From positions 18,670,032 through 18,734,031 of the forward strand of contig NC_080582.1 in assembly GCF_029962835.1 (NCBI RefSeq): a stretch of DNA of 64,000 nt, given 5' to 3'. Of this stretch, positions 23,889 through 34,899 are shown piece after piece. The first letter of the stretch is position 1. Each line of letters starts with the position of its first letter. The position numbers and the translations under genes were made by a program. This stretch comes from Magnolia sinica. Taxonomy: Eukaryota; Streptophyta; Magnoliopsida; Magnoliales; Magnoliaceae. Below the pieces are notes generated by a model. That model made no database searches. It saw nothing but the letters and a program-made list of their open reading frames with translations, and was not told the DNA's origin.

Positions 23889-25166
23889 AGCGCTGAATGC
23901 GCAGGCTCTGTTTTGCAACAGAGCCTGCGGACGAATCTTGTGGGCCACCACCGTACACCAACGATCTAATCTGGACCGTCTATCAGGAGCCTACGTGCCC
24001 TCTCATCCAAGCCTAGGTGACCGAATTTCAGAAGATAATGAAGATCAGTTTTCAAACCGTCTAAAAGAAGACGAACGGTGCAAGAAAAATCTCTGTGGGC
24101 CACACCGAATGCAAGCCATACCACGTCATTTCTAACTAATGTTTCATTCTTCATCTAATGGACAACTTGGATTCTTCCACCGATATCAGGAATGGGTCCC
24201 ACCAAACAACCAGCGTAGGTTCTCTTACGCACGTTGCTTTGTGTAAGGAAAACGCATGCCTACTGCGTTGTGTAAAAAAATACATGTAGGAAGTTCTTCG
24301 ACTCCAGAAGGATCTGACGCAGCTATTGCCTTCATTGCCTATAAAAGTAAGAGAAAGAGAGAGAGCAGATTATTCTGGATCGAAGCTTTGGACGAGCAGT
24401 GTGGAGGCCGTTGAAGAAGAGTATTTCTTTCCTATTTTTGTTTATTTCCTTTTCTTTTTTAAGATTTAGTTAATCATGTCTATGAGTAGCTGAACCTCTT
24501 AGCTAAGGCTAAGAGGTGAAGCTTGTAGTCTGATGGGAGAGACTTTGCTTGTGCCTCTTGTTTAGACTGACTGATGTTGATTTTAGTTCAATTAAAAGGA
24601 ATACTTTCAGTTTTTTTATGGTTTGTTGTGACTGAAATTACAATAGATCTGCGATGGCTTTGAGTATTTCTTCCTCCTTTTGATGTTTATGACGTCAGGA
24701 AGCCCTGTTGTTCACCATCGTCTCATGGGCATGGTCGGATGACGATACCCTTCCTAACCTTCATGCATTGTTGATTGGTTGGTAATTAGTTTAATTTTGT
24801 TGTTTGCTTTGTCTCCTGGGCATAGTTTGGTAATGGAATCCATTCTAATTCATATACCTTTCATCTCGTGAAAACTAGATCAAGTAAGTTCAGTTTAATT
24901 TTCATGATTCTTGATGCAGGCATAAGATCTCCCTGATCTCTATAAGTGGATCCTCTGAATCCCTAGTTTCCTTCCTCTGAATTCCTTAAGTTTTAGCTTA
25001 GTATTTCACTATTATTCCTCAAAAATCATTCGATTTAGATTTCATCTTAATCTAGTTCTCGTTCTACTTAGTTTCAGATAACGTACAGGTATCAGTCACT
25101 TGGGATTCGACCTCGGTCTCACCGAGTTTATTACTACATCACAACCCTATACTTGGGGAGTGAACA
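23889..25166 (+). repeat. 3' LTR of the gypsy element, second part (U3 end, R, U5)
   Basis: Contains a perfect 12-bp-stem hairpin (23901-23928), a TATA box (24340-24347), the block CTCTTAGCTAAGGCTAAGAG (about 24496-24515) also found inverted in the minus-strand LTR near 30865, and the terminus CTCGGTCTCACCGAGTTTAT...CTTGGGGAGTGAACA ending at 25166. The TGTTGA/TGAACA ends make the short LTR inverted repeat. The minus-strand LTR at 30250-31524 has the same kind of end, supporting the boundary. Confidence 0.75.
24340..24347 (+). promoter_or_regulatory. LTR TATA box
   Basis: TATAAAAG within the LTR, preceded by U3-like sequence and followed about 25-30 bp later by GAGAGAGCAG. This is the likely core promoter of the retroelement, now separated by 17.6 kb from the upstream half of U3. 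Confidence 0.6.
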
Positions 25167-26364
25167 ACTTGTCACTTGGAAAATGATTAAGTCCCCACAT
25201 GATTCCAAATCCTGCAAAATGACATGGATCCCTAATTGTAAAACATGAAAATATCATTACAAAACATAGCACTATTGGAATTCCATCGTACATTTCCACC
25301 TTAACAATAATATAGTTGATGAACAAAAAATAAAGTAACAGGAATGCATGACTAGCCTTCATGGAAAAATAAAGTAAAAGATAAATTATCTCTACAAAGA
25401 TGCTCTTGTACAAAAGATAAAATAATGACAATCAGAGTTGGTGAGGATGTTGATTGGATAGTATACAAGGTTTACATACCAAATCATATAGTATATAGAT
25501 GAGTCGAATTGCCAATGAGTCAGAAAGGCCCATTGTTTGGTTCTCCAAAAACTGATTGAAGGTTGATTGCCCACATGGTGAGATTTTTGTCCACTAACAA
25601 CATGGCCACCTGATCAATGGTCTGGATTATTGATCATTTTTTTTTTAAGAACCCAAGCAGCGTTGGCCTCTTCATAAAGCATCTCCCTGTTTCCATAAAA
25701 AACAAAACCCACATCACATGATGTGCTTCCCTACTATCATTCAATAGGGAATCCTTTACATCCACGGCATAACGCATTGCACATCTGACAACTAGTTAAA
25801 AGGGTTTCAATCATATATCACCTCCTATGCAAAAAAAAACCCACACGATCAACCTTGAAGCCATCCATCCAGGCACTCCCCACAAAATGCAAAATGTCTA
25901 TTTTTTCAGGTACTATATTCACGAATCCCCAATTTCTCCCAATTCCTTCAATATGAAAGTCCCTAATATCCTCAAATCCCTAAAATCCCCAAATCCTGAA
26001 TTTCCAAAATCCACAACGACCGAATTCCTAAGATCCACAAACCCTCAAATCCTCCATGGGTGAAAGAGAAATGAAAAAACTGAGAGAGAGAGAGAGGGAT
26101 TACCAAAGTAAGAAGGAGAGGGAGGGGAGGGATTGGAGTTGCTAGTCAAGCTTCTGCAGATTGCTGTTAGCATACGATTCTTTCTTCACCGCATGGAGAA
26201 AGCATCTCCTCCAGTCCAGATTACTGTTAGAATGAGATGGAGTGAGGGGGGAGAGAGGGATATAGAGAGGGAACAACCCGCCAGAATTTTAAAAAAAAAT
26301 GGCGGGCTCTTTTTCGATGCAGATGAGGGATTACATCTCGATGGTACTAGGGACATGCGTTCCT
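25167..26364. other. Flank of gypsy LTR: dispersed repeat and CCAAATCC tract, no gene
   Basis: 25445-25620 is a diverged copy of 12555-12745 inside the CACTA element (shared GAGGATGTTGATTGGAT and CAGAAAGGCCCATTG). 25920-26055 holds short CCCCAAATCC/CCCTAAAATCC units, the reverse complement type of the GATTTGGGG tract at 11410. A GAGAGAG run lies at about 26080-26095. The short frames here match nothing known. Confidence 0.5.
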
Positions 26365-26690
26365 ACCGAGGGTTCCATGGGGCCCACAGTGATGTATGTA
26401 GTTTATCCACGCCATCCATTAATTTTGACAGTTAAATTTAGGGCATGATCCAAAAAAGTAGTTATATTGAATGCCCAAGTGGACCACACCACTCTGAAGA
26501 AATTTTTCATGGTAGGCGCTTAATCTCCACTTTTTCCTACGGTGTGGTCCACTTGAGCTTGATCTGTCTCCTTTTTTCAGGCCATGTCCTAAAATGAGTT
26601 TTCAAAATGGATGGACGGTTTAGATAAAAACATATATATTGAAGTGGGCCCATAGAGCCCCTTATTGGACCCTTGGCCTCTAACTAAGAC
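26365..26690. mobile_element. MITE, GGGCCCAC...GATGTATG family
   Basis: ATGGGGCCCACAGTGATGTA near the left end is mirrored by a diverged TATATTGAAGTGGGCCCAT near the right end. Internal GTGGACCACACC/GGTGTGGTCCACTTGA and TCCACGCCATCCAT/ATGGATGGACGG form an imperfect inverted repeat. About 325 bp. Confidence 0.65.
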
Positions 26691-26699
26691 CTGATGAGT

Positions 26700-26804
26700 A
26701 AGAGCTTTTAGCCAAGGATTAAACTCGTAGCAATTTTCTACGGTTTATATCCGTAGCAAAAACCTATTATAGTCTGTAGCCTTTGCTCATTTTTTTTGGT
26801 AGTG
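26700..26804 (-). mobile_element. CACTA-type terminus fragment
   Basis: The minus-strand reading of the right edge (26787-26804) is CACTACCAAAAAAAATGA, a CACTA terminus. Adjacent GTAGCAAAAACC, CCGTAGCAA and CTGTAGCC resemble subterminal repeats. No matching left end was found nearby, so this is probably a truncated element, distinct from the large one. Confidence 0.5.
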
Positions 26805-26999
26805 CTCCCAATATCAAGTGGACATTGAATGAGTGTAGATGATTAAAAACTTTTCAGGGGACATAAAAGTTTCCTATGGTGGGCCTCTATTAGGTGGGCC
26901 CTACATGATCATTAAGCTAGATTATGCCATTGGATTAATTTGATAAACATATTGATGGGCCTCACTCTGTACATGATGGTTGCAAATGGGTTCGCGGTG

Positions 27000-27953
27000 G
27001 TTACGCTCATGTTATGTTCTTTATTGGGGAAAATCTACAAGTCCATATTTAAGTCGGCTTATGGAATGGACCAACTTTATTGAACTAGCACGGGCCCATG
27101 GAAACTCGAGCCCGATAAGACCTCTACGTCCAGAAATAGAGTCATCTCCAAGGAGAGCGATGCAATTGTAAGGACACAAAGAGCTTATAAGCTCACCTAA
27201 GTGGTTGAAATACCTAATTAATAGGTTGACTAAAGGACAGTAATGGATCGCTTATAAATCACTCACGTGTCAGTTACGAATCGACCACACCTCGGTCATA
27301 GATCGATCACAGATCAGTCACAGACCAGCCATAGATTGGTCACAGATCAGTCACAAATCAGCCACAGACTGGCCTTAGCTTGGTCATAGATCGGCCATAG
27401 ATCGACGATATCCCTAGCGAGATTAGAAGGTCTTAACACCCAGGTGAAGGAAACACGAACCTTCCAGCTCGTCTGACAGTCGAAAATGGCGAATGCCGAT
27501 CTGTCGATTAGGATGATATCGTTCATTTCCAACTCAGCGCCCGCATTGGGATCCAACCTAAAGTCGAACTACAGATTCAAAGAATCCTCGTAAGACTCGA
27601 AGATCTCTCCCGAGATCTTCGGGAGATAAAATCAAATCTCGATAATCACGGGAACCTTCAATATCGGGAAAATCCTGGATCATATCAAATCTCCTAAATA
27701 TCAGGAAAGGATTCTCATGGCGAGGGATCTTCTCTCTCCTATAAATGTATGAGCATCTTCCACCATTGGAGGTACGTTCACAAAAATCCTAATACTTGAC
27801 TGGTCTCTTTTCCGAAGATCCTCCCCCCACTTTAAAGACCTCAAGGCTGACTTAGGCATCGAAGAGTCCCCTGTACAAGCTAAGGCCTCCTTTGTCTCTC
27901 ACCTTTGCCTGTGTAGGTTCAAGAAGGTGCATTGTGAAGGGTCTGCTGCAACA
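27000..27953 (+). repeat. 5' LTR of a second Ty3/gypsy element (left boundary uncertain)
   Basis: The right boundary is set by CTGCAACA just before the primer-binding site at 27955. A TATA box CTATAAATG lies at 27739-27747. The U3 part contains tandem CACAGATCAG/ATCGGCCATAGATCG units (27290-27410). The left end is not fixed: candidates are TGTTATG near 27018 or TGTAAGG near 27168. Confidence 0.5.
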
Positions 27954-27954
27954 G

Positions 27955-27972
27955 TTTGGCGCCGTCTGTTGG
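27955..27972 (+). promoter_or_regulatory. Retroelement primer-binding site
   Basis: TTTGGCGCCGTCTGTTGG matches the TGGCGCCG-type PBS of many plant gypsy elements (recalled). It stands between the LTR end and the gag start. Confidence 0.65.
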
Positions 27973-28025
27973 AACGACATAGTTAAGTGGTTCCATTTCT
28001 ACCAGTGAACGTCTCAAATCTAGTA

Positions 28026-29010
28026 ATGGCCAAGGGAAAGAAGAAAGCCCAATCCCCTCCCATAGCCATTCCGATCACTATTGTCCTGCTCAGGTCCCCC
28101 AACCTGTCGAGCGTCCTAAACGACAGGAGAGCCGCCGAGGCTCTCTACAACATTAGGCCACCTCGGGTTCGAGCCGGCGCGATCAGCAAGGGTACGAAAG
28201 AAATGGTTAGCGAGACACTCCCTCAAGAGGGAAGTTGGAGATATAAGGGCTGACTTAGGCTATTTAAAGCAAATGATAGAAAACGTGCAACCCCAACGTC
28301 TTCATGAGCCTGATCATCAAAGGGAAGGACAGTCGAGTTATGTTTGGTCATGCACTAACCGTCCTCGACCCTCTATTGCACAGGCCACCTCACAACCGAA
28401 CCTACAACATGCCCTTACTGAACCTGTTCCATCCTATGTGTCGGGGACTGTTCTATTGCCTGCCTCCGACTTGCGGCATGAAATAGATCGGAGGAGGTAC
28501 AACAGAGCACCCAGTCGAAGCCACTGCCGACAGCGAGGAATCTTGGAGGACCGAGTTGCAGAGCCTACAGCGACAGATCACGGACATGAAGCAGACCCAC
28601 CGAGGCAATACGACTGCCTTAGAAGAGACGAAATTCCCATTCACAGTCGAAATCATGTGGGTGCGATTGCCGAATAGGTTTCAACTGCCTTAGATCACCC
28701 CCTACATAGGGAAATACTGACCTGATAGAGCACATGGAGTCTTTCCGAACCTATATGGAACTTCACAATGCCTCCGACGTAGTCATGTGCCGAACCTTCT
28801 CGCTAACTTTAGCCAATGCTGCTAGCTCAAGCTCAAGCAGTTAAAACCAAGGTCCATCAACTCATTCTCCGAACTCGGCGAGACCTTCATCACTAATTTC
28901 ATCGAAGGGAAAAAGATACTCAAAGCACCGGCTCATCTCATGAACATAGTTCAGAAAGATGGCGAACTCTTAAAGGAATCGAAGACTTGCTCGATGCAAT
29001 CGAAGAAATA
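28026..29010 (+). pseudogene. gag of the second gypsy element, frameshifted and truncated
   Basis: The likely start is ATG at 28026 (MAKGKKKAQSPP), 54 bp after the PBS; an upstream in-frame ATG at 27987 is less likely. The first frame ends at 28253 after about 76 residues. From about 28720 a retrotransposon gag domain can be followed in a changed frame: IEHMESFRTYMELHNASDVV, MCRTFSLTLANAA, then, after another shift, TFITNFIEGKK. Several frameshifts and stops break it, and it ends near 29010 with no protease or pol. The spacing LTR-PBS-gag is normal. Confidence 0.65.
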
Positions 29011-30249
29011 ATCCAACAACATAAACATAAAAATCTTGAAGTTTCTCGATGGGATTGATAGTGTGCTCAATCATATCGAAGGACCTTCGATCACATTAAA
29101 GGGCCTTTGATCAATCATATTGATAAAGCCATTTAGCGCCCCCCCTGTAACCGTTAGAACTCGATTTATTTATATAAGGCATTCGTTTCTTGAGCAAATG
29201 GATGGATTTTTGGTGCAAATAGAAATTAGGTGATTCATACTCATATCCTTCATTGTAAGCCTCTAAACCTTTGAGATTTTATTCATCTTCTTGATCTTTA
29301 TCATTCTAAAGAAGATTCTAACCTTCATGTTAAAGATGAACTCAATCTCTACTTTATTTTAGAGATTAGATCAAAGATTTTTAATAAAACCTATCTCTAA
29401 ACCCTCTAGAACTATCTAGGTGAATCTTCTAGAAAATTAACTATCTACTAGTTGTAGGAGATTCCAACATTCTCCTTTACATTGGTCACCTCATTAGAAT
29501 ATCAAATGTAAGGTGAACGTTCATAGGAGCTGAAGCATCGGCATCAATAATTAGGGGAGCAATTGAGAAGTCAATTCATGTACGAGAGAGTATTGAAGAA
29601 GCTTCTCAATAAGATGCAACAAACGTACTCAATCTGACAAGTAAGTGTGATTATAAAATCCATACACTCTTTCCTTATGTAGGATTGAGTGTAAGAATTT
29701 ATGACTCAAACATGAATATGTTCTTGTGTAGGACCTAAGCTCTTATATAGGACTGAATTCACCGGACACAGGTGCGTACGTGTTAGTCTCCTTGGGAGCC
29801 TTCGGTGGGAGAAACTTAGGTCATTAGATTAAGACCAAGGTTGTTGGTTGGCTGATAGAAAACTGAGTTTACGAGAGGGCCTTTGACGGAAGTATACGTT
29901 TAGGTCCTTATGTAGGGCTGTATAGGTTAGTGATGAACCTGATTCAAAATCTCCAATAGTGAATACCGATACACTCGAGGAGAGTGCATCCGTCGAAAGT
30001 GAAGTAGGAAAACTGAACTACTATATATGCTTGTGTTTGCGATTATGAGTATTTTTAATTCTAATTTATGCTTATGAGATTATTTAGTAAATTATATGAA
30101 TGCTTGAATTGGATTGTATGGTAGGTACCTTACAATGCACACACAAGCTCACTATCTATTATAGGCTAGTTGCTTAAATTGGTATATATCTCTTGTAGTA
30201 TATATGATTAGACCTACTTTGGCTCGAAAGCCTAAGTGTTAGTTGCCTT
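29011..30249. other. Retroelement-like non-coding sequence, possibly part of another LTR
   Basis: Contains TTTATATAAGG (about 29169-29179) followed by a pyrimidine-rich stretch and TTCCAACA at 29463-29470, the organisation of an LTR U3-R-U5, but no PBS, TSD or ORF was identified. 29470-30249 shows no gene. Confidence 0.3.
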
Positions 30250-31524
30250 TGTTCACGAGCCCCAAGTGCAGGGCCGCGATGTAGTAATAACTCGGTGATA
30301 TCAAGATCAAATCCATAGGGAATGGGGAACACGGTCTCCAACTAATCTAAGTTTAAAGAATCGGCTGGGTTTTTAATCTAGTGAGGTAAAAAGAGTTTTA
30401 AAATAAATAACTAAAAATATTAAGGATCTAGGAATCCACTCATAGCAATCTCAATATTTAATTCACTGATTTAATGGATAACTCAATTGGAATCGAAGTC
30501 CTAATCTATCCAACTAGATGATAGAGCGATTAAAACATTATAAACAATTCAAAACATATTTTGAACATTCATAGCAATGGTTCTCATATAATCATCATGT
30601 TGAATTGATTGTAGAGAGTTCAAAAGATCTAACATGGCCTTATTCAATGGTGAACCAACGGATTCTATAGATCAAACAATCACAAAATAGAGAAGAACAT
30701 ATCAAAATCTTCCCAACCATCTACTGTAATTGGAATCGACAATATATCATGGTAAACTAAAACTATTCATTCATTCAAACCAAATATCAATGAATTATTC
30801 AACATGAAACTCAAATAACTTAAATAAAAGCAAACTAAACATTAAGAATAACTATAAGCTTCATCCCCTAGCCTTAGCTAAGAGATTACCCTAATAAGGC
30901 TAACATCTTAGAAGAAACTAAAAAGATTAACTAGAACCCGTGAAAAAATCGAAGTAGAAGAATGTTGTTGGTGCTCCACCTAGGCCTTCTCTCCCTTTCT
31001 AAACCTTAAAAGATGCTTTAAAACGTCCTAGGAAATCTTATTATTAGTTGTGGAACTCCAACTTTCACACCGTCTTGGAGATTTCACAAACCGACTTTGG
31101 ATTTACGCATTTCTATTACACTTTGGTCGCACTGAAGTTCCATCTGAAATTTCTGTGCAGAATCTGTTAAATTTAGGTCGGATCGAAGTTGTCTTAGGTG
31201 GGACTGAAGTTGGCTTCAGTGGGATCGAAAACAATCTGTTTTTTCTGTTATAGGACTTGTGGTTTTGCTAGTCTTTTATTCATTATTTGCACTTGGTTTT
31301 CTTGGATCTTTAGCATGTGAATTCTTCATTAATGACCTCCAAATCTCCAAATCCTCATTATCTTATTTTGAGCTCTAAATCCATCATTTTAAATGCATAT
31401 TCATTATAGTCTTCCGAATCACCTCACATGACGAAAACATATATAATTAAATTGAATTATCACTTAAATGCCATGATAACCAATGTAATTGAAGGGTTAA
31501 ATATACAATATTTAAGCCTCAACA
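30250..31524 (-). repeat. Minus-strand Athila-like 3' LTR, 1275 bp
   Basis: Read on the minus strand it begins TGTTGAGGCTTAAATATTG (at 31524) after GAGACTAGAAACATGCTGG and the purine tract GGTTGGAGGG, and ends CCCTGCACTTGGGG...GTGAACA (at 30250). This matches the organisation of the plus-strand LTR at 5309/25166, including the CTCTTAGCTAAGGCTA block (inverted near 30865-30880). The 67-codon plus-strand frame at 31050 is inside the LTR and is not a gene. As adjacent sequence to the right is internal, this is a 3' LTR rather than a solo LTR. Confidence 0.75.
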
Positions 31525-32030
31525 CACCCTCCAACCAGCATGTTTCTAGTCTCGAGTAAAGCATGCGAAAGATATTTTGAGAACTAATGCTAATTTCCAT
31601 AAGTTCAAGAAATTCTCAAAACAGTCCAGATTTTAGAAATCCAAGGCATATCAATATAAAGCATAAATTATACCTAAACTCTAGCAATTGGTAAATATCC
31701 TAATCAAATTCAAAGCTTAAATCTATAATTAGACAATTTCTAAATATTGAGTTCCATGTGCATAGTGAAATCTAGACTTAACATAACCAAAGGTTTTAGT
31801 TTTCTACATTAAAGAACATGTAGTATAACCAAAACTTGTCATCGTTCAAACTTCCACTCATTCAGCTTTTGATTTTTCACTAATGCAACATATGAACAAT
31901 CATGCAATAAATCTTTATAAAACTCACATTGATTTTTCAGGATACAACTTTAATAATTACCATCGTAACATAAGATATATATACATATCTATCGATATTT
32001 CAATTTATATATACATACACACGCAACTGT
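31525..32030 (-). other. Internal 3' tail of the minus-strand Athila-like element, truncated
   Basis: Carries the inverted polypurine tract CACCCTCCAACC and CTCGAGTAAAGCATGCGAAA, the counterpart of the region before 5309. No coding sequence is left before the MITE fragment at about 32040. Confidence 0.55.
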
Positions 32031-32039
32031 TTTTGTTTG

Positions 32040-32227
32040 CCATGGCCCACTAGAGTTTTTGATCAAGTTGAAAGTTTGGTCTCGGAGATTTCATGGGGGT
32101 CTTGTATCACGGTTCAAATTTTTTATCCAAGACACGGATGCAAAGCTGCATAGGTGTGTTTATGCACATTTTTTTAAATATAATACATACATACATACGT
32201 GCATATATATCATATATAATAATATTA

Positions 32228-32303
<76 letters not shown>

Positions 32304-32305
32304 TA
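32040..32305. repeat. MITE fragment followed by (AT)n and (GTAT)n microsatellite
   Basis: CCATGGCCCACTAGAGTTTT and following bases to about 32165 match the MITE copies at 44265-44360 and 44683-44760. 32210-32277 is (AT)n-rich and 32278-32304 is (GTAT)n. The hAT element starts at 32306 directly in this microsatellite. Confidence 0.7.
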
Positions 32306-32319
32306 TAGGGTTGTACACG

Positions 32320-32495
32320 AGTCGAGATAGCTCAAAAAACTCGCTTGACTCGGCTTGAATGGCCAACTCAGGTCGAGTCAAGCTAATTTTTTAAAGCTTG
32401 AGTTAAGTTCGAGTCGAGTTTGAGCATGGTGCATTTCAACTTGAACTCGACTCGACTCGAAGCTCGAACTCGAGCTCGACTCAGCTAGAGTAACA
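32320..32495. repeat. hAT left subterminal repeats (CGAGTC/GACTCG)
   Basis: Clustered GAGTCGAG, CTCGACTCGA and GCTCGAACTCGAGCTCGA motifs in both orientations. In hAT elements such clusters are the transposase-binding regions. They match those at 43835-44000 and in the element at 49933-50989. Confidence 0.75.
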
Positions 32496-32904
32496 TTTTT
32501 AAAAATTTTAATATTATATATATTATATTAATATTATATATATATATATATATATTATATTATATACTTTAAAAAAAAAAAACAAACCTTACCCGACTGC
32601 CCATACCCCTTACCCTCCCTCTCTTTCTTTCCCTTACCCAACCCAGCCGCTGCCCGCATGGCCCCACCCAGTAAGCTTCACGCCGCTGCCAGTCGGTCGC
32701 CGTTGGCTTACCCCTCTCTATTCTTTAGTCTTTATCTCTCTCTTTCTCTCATTCTCCAACTCGGCCCGCTCAGCAGTCAGCCCATTTGGCAACCATCCAA
32801 GCATCCACAAACAAAGGTATGTTTCTTTTTTATTTATGTATATTAATACAATAATTATATGATTGTAGATTTGTAGTTGTATATTTTTTAATTTTTATTT
32901 TCAA

Positions 32905-33095
32905 ATAAGATTGGGTCAGGTTGGCTGGTTGGGCAATGGGTGATAGGATGGGTCAGGTTGGGCGATGGGTTGGGGGGGCTGGGTTGGGTCGGGTTGGGTG
33001 CTGGTTTGAGTCGGGTTGGGTGTTGGTTTGAGTCGGGTTGGGGTTTAGGTTGTCGGGGTAGGGGTTGGGTTGTGTCGGGTTGAGGCCATTGGGGA
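32905..33095 (+). repeat. G-rich GGGTTGGG repeat tract inside the hAT
   Basis: Irregular GGGTTGGG/GTCGGGTT units. 32981-32998 is four G3 runs separated by two-base loops, a minimal G-quadruplex motif. No coding function is seen. Confidence 0.7.
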
Positions 33096-33499
33096 TTTAT
33101 TGTTTAATGATACATTTAAACTAGGCACCGCAATTTGAAGATTTAATAATTTAGATGACACCATATAAAATAATTTATAACCATTGGTAAATAGCAAAAC
33201 AGAAGTGTGGTCCATTCATTAAATGGTACTTGTTGTTGAGGCTTTCAAAAGCTGATCTATGTGATTGTGTCAACCTATTGGATTGGTTAGATTTTATATA
33301 CACATGGAAGCTTAGAAGCTATACATTGGTTGGACCTTAACTTATAATCCAACAGATTGGACTTTAGACCTTCTAAATAAAATAAGAAGTCCAAATTGAT
33401 TATAATAGAAGTGGCTTTAGTAGTCTAGTTGCATAATTTTTGAAAGAAAAAGAAAACATTCACTAAATATGCTTTGTTTCTAAATGGTGAGCAGCAAGG

Positions 33500-33961
33500 T
33501 CTTCAAATGATCCATCCACCGATATTTGAGATTATGGATCCCAAGTGTACTCCCCAAACTCTGAAAGAATGAAAATCCAATGTAATTTGTGTATAGCCAG
33601 TTTTGTTAACAAAAAAAATCAGCTTAAAGTACACTTATCAGATCGGGGGGGGGGGGGATGCAAAATCATGTCCCAAAGCATCAGAGGAAGTACGATTTTT
33701 ATACTAGCTCTTGTAGACTTCAAAAGGAAGCCTTCTACCCCCTCTCATACACCAAATACAACTAACCATAAGATATACCATAACAGACCCGTTCTAATCA
33801 ACGAAGATTCTAAAATAGAGAGGGTGAAGAGAATAAGTAGGGAAGAAGAAGAGGAGAATGAAGCTAGATTAAGAATACTGGAAGAAGAGCAATTACAATT
33901 AGCCTTAAAATCAAGTAAGGAAGAGGCAAATGCATCAAGATATCAACGATGTGCCCCTTGA
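33500..33961 (+). pseudogene. BED-type zinc-finger exon remnant within the hAT
   Basis: An open frame reads YSPNSERMKIQCNLC then VNKKNQLKVHLSD: two Cys and a His in BED-like spacing (C-x2-C...H), as in the N-terminus of DUF659-type hAT proteins. A G13 homopolymer at about 33643-33655 follows and probably slipped. The rest is a charged segment (RISREEEEENEARLRILEEE) ending in a stop at 33959-33961. The true transposase of this element has its own BED finger near 41040-41150, so this one is either a first exon of a different gene, an accessory exon, or a fragment of another hAT. Function unproven. Confidence 0.4.
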
Positions 33962-34899
33962 TGTATTAAAACTTAACTTTGATGTATTAAGTTTTTTAGT
34001 TGTAGTCTTGTAGACTCGTAGTTGTACTTGTGTGGAGTAAATACATTGACTTAACTTTCCTATTATAATGCTCTAACTTAACTTGCCTACCATAAATGCA
34101 TTATCTTCTTATTTGTTTTTAAATTTTTTACTTGTAGACTTGTAGTTGTATGGATAAATTGTTTCTTATATATTTTGATATTTGTTCTTTAAATATTGAT
34201 GCTTATGATTATTTGTCATTTGATATTGTTAATTAATATTTAAGACACCTAGTGGGTTAGCAATATACCCCTCGTTTAGGAATTTATATTGAACAAGTAC
34301 AATCATTCCACTAAAAATACTTATTCTTTATGGATTCTTAAATTCTCTCATTTTATACAGTTAGATACCATATCATGTACTTAGGTTGTCATCATTCAAT
34401 TTACATGTAGTTGGAATTTCAGTAGTGTTTCCCTAATTTTCTCTAAATATGTGGTTCTTTACTAATTGGTTTCCACTACATGTGTCATGCCCCAAACTCG
34501 GAAACCGGGCTCACGAAATTTCCGATCGCCGAATCCAGTGCTGATAGCCTTCGTAGTACCCCATTCTCGGCTCCTTGCGTTCATACGCCAGATTTCGATC
34601 CTGGGATGCTACAAGGAGGATTTTATTTTGTTTGTACATTTAACTCGTAATAAGCATAACCACAAGCATACCCAAATCATAAAGACAACATTAACATCAC
34701 ATATCCACTAATATAATTAGTGGAGTACAATGCTGGAAGGAAATACATGAATAAAAATCAAGCCCCAGAAGACCGCCGCACGCTCCAAGCTCAACATTGC
34801 TGCAACCTAACATCACCTGCACGCATCTATCGTGCATAAGCTTATAGAAAGCTTAGAGGGTGGTGTAAGTGTGTGCACAAGGTAAGTGCCAAGTATTCC

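Larger units (their letters stand above)
1..25166 (+). mobile_element. Ty3/gypsy LTR retrotransposon, Athila/Tat-like, 5' part outside window, 3' LTR split by CACTA
   Basis: The order gag tail, protease, RT, RNase H, integrase is that of Ty3/gypsy. The DLGAS protease motif, the absence of a visible chromodomain, the GGAGGCAACCC block after pol and the long non-coding tail fit the non-chromoviral Athila/Tat group (family knowledge, recalled). The coding part 2-3903 has at least five in-frame stops and three frameshifts, so the copy is dead. The 3' LTR starts TGTTGA at 5309 and ends TGAACA at 25166. Without the CACTA insertion and one AGC copy it would be 2209 bp. The 5' LTR lies outside the window, so the element's own TSD cannot be tested. 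Confidence 0.85.

Noticed and set aside
24360..24720. A plant gene 5' end after the TATA box at 24340
   Set aside because: The context is the R/U5 of the gypsy LTR, with the block also found in the inverted LTR; no ORF follows.
32306..32313. 8-bp TSD for the large hAT
   Set aside because: The left flank TATGTATA has no match on the right, where the terminus runs into (AC)n; the TSD is lost or never present.
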